DNA from: Candidatus Delongbacteria bacterium
GTDB taxonomy: Bacteria; JAGOEH01
Reading direction: 5' to 3'
Length of the DNA: 25,890 nucleotides
Assembly: GCA_017997825.1 (NCBI GenBank)
Contig: JAGOEH010000027.1
Coordinates: 1 to 25,890, forward strand
Numbering within the stretch: position 1 is the first letter of the stretch; each line of letters starts with the position of its first letter. This document shows positions 23,530 through 25,890 of this stretch, one piece after another. Position numbers and translations under genes: made by a program. Below the pieces are notes generated by a model. The model did no database searches. It saw only the letters and a program-made list of their open reading frames with translations, and was not told the origin of the DNA.

Positions 23530-24414
23530 TCAGTAACGTTGATATTGGAATATCAGGTTCAGATCAGCTTGGTAATAACAGGGAATTAAACGGGTATCAA
23601 TCCAATTCAGAATGGTTTTTCGAAACCGTTTTTCTCCGGGAAGGATAGCGATTGGATTTGAATACTGGGAGACCAGACGAAAATAAAATTGTTCCATCAG
23701 GGAACAAATAGCGGTCAGAGAATAACCGAAAAAATGGTGAGGAGGATCAACTGCATTGTACGATTTGGGCTTATGAAGGATCAAACGTTTGACAATCAAT
23801 TTCCAGCAGAATCGGTTAGGAATGCTGATTTTTAGGAGTCCTCCGGGTTTGATGTATAAGGTGATCCTTTTAAGCTCATCGATCGGATTTTGCAGATGCT
23901 CGAATACGTGGTGATACCGGATCAAATCAAAGGATGCCGGTTCCAGGTTGGCCTGGGGAAGCAGGGTAGTCATGATTTCTATTTTAAAGACCGCGGCCGA
24001 ATAATTAATGATGGCCGGAACAACGTCCAATCCCAATGGATCCATACCGGCCTGGGCCGCGAAATACAGGAAAAAAGGGATACCACAGCCGACATCCAAA
24101 ATAGTTTTGATATCCGGTTTGATGGCAAGGAGTCGTTGAATTTCGCGTTGATAAGGTTCACTGCCGTGATTCAGGATGGATTGATGATATGGAGTGATGG
24201 TGGACCGATTGAGATAATCACCATAATGGTATTGATTCTGGTAAAAGCTTGAGTATTCAAAGGATTGGAGAGGAGAAGGGACAGCCTGCATCATTTTACA
24301 GTTAGGGCATTCCATGATATCAAACGAGGTGGAAATACCGGGCGGGGATAATCGGTCGATTTTTTCAACCGGATGGTGTTGGCAGCAAACGCAGGTTTGA
24401 TTATATGAATTCAT
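23530..24414 (-). CDS. SAM-dependent methyltransferase with N-terminal zinc-ribbon
   Basis: 294 residues. Cysteines C8, C10/C11, C36 and C39 (CPNC) form a zinc-ribbon-like N-terminus often seen before methyltransferases that modify sugars or small metabolites. Motif I is TILDVGCGIPFFL (104-116) with acidic D130 in GLDVV. FDLIRYHHVFEHLQNPIDEL and LKRITLYIKPGGLLKISIPN are the motif IV and post-motif elements of the Methyltransf_12/23 type. HHFFGYS and a terminal LIFQYQRY follow. It starts within the proC stop (ATGA) and has no clear ribosome site of its own, so it depends on translation of proC. No proline-related role is known for this family. A link to proC may be only transcriptional. Its 3' end converges on the GNAT-deacetylase gene about 100 bases away, where I see no terminator. 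Confidence 0.87.
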   Translation of the reverse strand: MNSYNQTCVCCQHHPVEKIDRLSPPGISTSFDIMECPNCKMMQAVPSPLQSFEYSSFYQNQYHYGDYLNRSTITPYHQSILNHGSEPYQREIQRLLAIKPDIKTILDVGCGIPFFLYFAAQAGMDPLGLDVVPAIINYSAAVFKIEIMTTLLPQANLEPASFDLIRYHHVFEHLQNPIDELKRITLYIKPGGLLKISIPNRFCWKLIVKRLILHKPKSYNAVDPPHHFFGYSLTAICSLMEQFYFRLVSQYSNPIAILPGEKRFRKTILNWIDTRLIPCYYQADLNLIFQYQRY

Positions 24415-25313
24415 GGGCGTTGTTTTTGATGATGGAGTTCATCAATTTTTTTTCGGATCCGTTCGGCCAGTACGGCACTATGTTCGGTCGCCGTGACTAC
24501 GGCCGAGATCAGCATGGGACGGAGACCGTGTTTTTCCAGTTCATGGATGGCGGAGATAGTTGTTCCCCCGGGAGTAGTCACCTGATCCCGCAGAATGGCT
24601 GGATGGAGCTTGGTTTCCTGAACCAGTTTAGCGGCTCCCAATACGGTTTGGGCGGCCAGATCCAGCGATAGCTGACGGGGTATCCCCATTTTTACGCCTC
24701 CGTCCGACAGCGCTTCAATCACCATATAGATATAAGCCGGTCCACTACCGCTCAGACCAGTGACTGCATTCAGCAGATCTTCCTGGATGATCCAGGTTTT
24801 TCCGATACAGTCGAAAATCAATTTGGCCCGTTGGACAAAGGATTCGGGAGTTGATGGGCTGCCGCTGATGGCGGTGGCGGCGCAATCCACCACGGCGGCG
24901 ATATTGGGCATAGCCCTAACGACCGGGCAATCCCCGGCAAAATACTGATGAATCAGCTCAGTCGGCGTTCCGGCCAGAATGGAAATCACCAGGGGTTTCT
25001 CCGATCCCGACCCGATCAGCACCTCGCTCCATTTTTCGCCGGCTTCGATCAGATTTTGGGGCTTGACACACAGAATGATGGTATCCTGGCTGGTGAGTCG
25101 CATTGTATGGCCCAGAGTCGGGATGTCGTTTTCGACCAAAAGCTTGATCCGGTTGATGTCCAATCCTTCCGGAAAAGCACCGTTATCCATCCCCCTCATT
25201 TTTTCACATGCATACAATTCGGCCTGGGTGACATTCTGAATTCCACGGGCCAGAGCTTTTCCCATATTGCCGAATCCGATGATGACGATCCGGCCTTTCA
25301 GTCTTTCCGGCAT
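24411..25313 (-). CDS. proC: ProC, pyrroline-5-carboxylate reductase
   Basis: Reduces 1-pyrroline-5-carboxylate to L-proline with NAD(P)H, the last step of proline synthesis. It is cytoplasmic. 300 residues, slightly longer than the usual 265-280. The Rossmann motif IVIIGFGNMGKALARGI (9-25) is at the N-terminus. Next come DTIILCVKPQ (77-86), SILAGTP (110-116), VVRAMPNIAA (131-140) and the family signature covering GLSGSGPAYIYMVIEALSDG (189-208), GGVKMGIPR (209-216) and the DQVTTPGGTTISAIHELE segment (245-262). AGGA lies five bases before the ATG. proA ends 24 bases upstream and a methyltransferase overlaps its stop. proB must lie elsewhere or further upstream. Confidence 0.97.
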   Translation of the reverse strand: MPERLKGRIVIIGFGNMGKALARGIQNVTQAELYACEKMRGMDNGAFPEGLDINRIKLLVENDIPTLGHTMRLTSQDTIILCVKPQNLIEAGEKWSEVLIGSGSEKPLVISILAGTPTELIHQYFAGDCPVVRAMPNIAAVVDCAATAISGSPSTPESFVQRAKLIFDCIGKTWIIQEDLLNAVTGLSGSGPAYIYMVIEALSDGGVKMGIPRQLSLDLAAQTVLGAAKLVQETKLHPAILRDQVTTPGGTTISAIHELEKHGLRPMLISAVVTATEHSAVLAERIRKKIDELHHQKQRP

Positions 25314-25337
25314 ACGATTCCTTTCCTTTTGAACCGA

Positions 25338-25890
25338 TTATGATCGGATCTCGCCATGCCCGATCACCACAAATTTTCGGGCGCACAATTCATCCAGCCC
25401 CATCGGTCCATAAGCGTGTAATTTGGTGGTTGAGATCCCCAATTCAGCGCCCAGTCCCAATTCGCCTCCGTCATTGAAGCGGGTGCTGGCGTTGACCAGT
25501 ACACACGAGGCGTCCACCTCCCGCACAAATCGATCGGCTGTTTCCAGATTCCGGGTCAGGATCGATTCGGAGTGGCGGCTGCCATGCTGACGGATAAACT
25601 CAACAGCCTCTTCATATCCCTTGACGACTTTGACGGCACAGATCAGATCCAGAAATTCCGTATCCCAATCCGATTCGATTGCCGGAGAAATGAAATCCGG
25701 AGGGACGATGGACTGAAGAATTGACAGGGCAGTGGGGCAGAGTTTGAGTTTGACCTGATGATCTATCATATCGTGGGCACAGCGGGGGAGAAAATCACGG
25801 GCGATGGATTCATCCACCAGCAGGCATTCCATGGCATTGCAGACTCCCGGGCGCTGTACCTTGGCATTGATGATGATCCGGCGGGCCGAT
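25338..25890 (-). CDS. proA: ProA, glutamate-5-semialdehyde dehydrogenase (C-terminal part)
   Basis: Reduces gamma-glutamyl phosphate to glutamate-5-semialdehyde, which cyclises to the ProC substrate. The frame is open to the right edge, so the N-terminal half of the gene lies outside. The visible 183 residues start with SARRIIINAKVQRPGVCNAM. QRPGVCNA holds the catalytic cysteine of this aldehyde-dehydrogenase-fold family. Further marks are FIRQHGSRHSESILT, SCVLVNASTRFNDGGELGLG and GAELGISTTKLHAYGPMGLD, then a terminal KFVVIGHGEIR, all typical of ProA C-termini. An internal ATG at 25832 is not a start, since the conserved active-site region lies before it. It stands upstream of proC in the same direction, so proA-proC form an operon. 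Confidence 0.96.
   Translation of the reverse strand, partial: SARRIIINAKVQRPGVCNAMECLLVDESIARDFLPRCAHDMIDHQVKLKLCPTALSILQSIVPPDFISPAIESDWDTEFLDLICAVKVVKGYEEAVEFIRQHGSRHSESILTRNLETADRFVREVDASCVLVNASTRFNDGGELGLGAELGISTTKLHAYGPMGLDELCARKFVVIGHGEIRS

Noticed and set aside
1-25890. High frequency of CCGG and TCCGGA/ATCCGG words across the window
   Set aside because: Occurs mainly within coding frames and is explained by preferred codons CCG, CGG and GGA. No fixed long core or even spacing suggests an uptake sequence. A genome-wide word count against a codon-shuffled control would be needed.

Overview
This window most likely comes from the chromosome of a Gram-negative, probably anaerobic bacterium of the FCB (Fibrobacterota-Chlorobiota-Bacteroidota) assemblage or a nearby uncultured phylum. 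The reasons are a TonB-dependent receptor and other outer-membrane or periplasmic proteins, a secreted protein ending in a type IX secretion-like sorting domain with the NYPNPFNP signature, a Tat-exported enzyme, and the start of an Rnf complex gene (rnfC). Base composition looks close to balanced by eye. The exact phylum cannot be told from the sequence. I see no tRNA, rRNA, CRISPR array, insertion sequence or phage gene.

Layout. (1) 1-166: the 5' end of rnfC on the minus strand, behind a perfect consensus sigma-70 promoter. (2) 442-1173: a lone methyltransferase-like gene on the plus strand. (3) 7545 down to 1195, minus strand: a tight five-gene operon made of a cytoplasmic receiver-histidine kinase, a YfiR-like periplasmic protein, a TonB-dependent receptor, a membrane histidine kinase with a CHASE8-like periplasmic domain, and a stand-alone receiver. 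It looks like a YfiR/YfiN envelope-sensing module in which the diguanylate cyclase output is replaced by phosphotransfer and the outer-membrane partner by a TonB-dependent receptor. (4) 9343-7724, minus: an exported ankyrin-repeat/PD40 fusion. (5) 9746-13088, plus: nadA-nadC-nadB, translationally coupled, making quinolinate and nicotinate mononucleotide from aspartate. (6) 13256-14535, plus: an exported alpha/beta hydrolase coupled to a probable outer-membrane beta-barrel. (7) 14914-19013, plus: a D-Ala-D-Ala dipeptidase behind a long leader with mutually exclusive hairpins, a secreted seven-repeat propeller protein with a C-terminal sorting domain, and a Tat-exported LD-carboxypeptidase. The two peptidases suggest processing of peptidoglycan peptides. 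(8) 19275-23427, plus: a STAS-kinase fusion followed by a GNAT acetyltransferase-deacetylase fusion. (9) 25890 down to 23530, minus: proA (partial), proC and a zinc-ribbon methyltransferase.

The strongest candidates for undescribed systems are the five-gene sensory operon and the STAS-kinase/GNAT-deacetylase pair. The leader of the dipeptidase gene is the best candidate for a new RNA regulatory element. Statements about protein families rest on motif recognition and memory. No database search was run.
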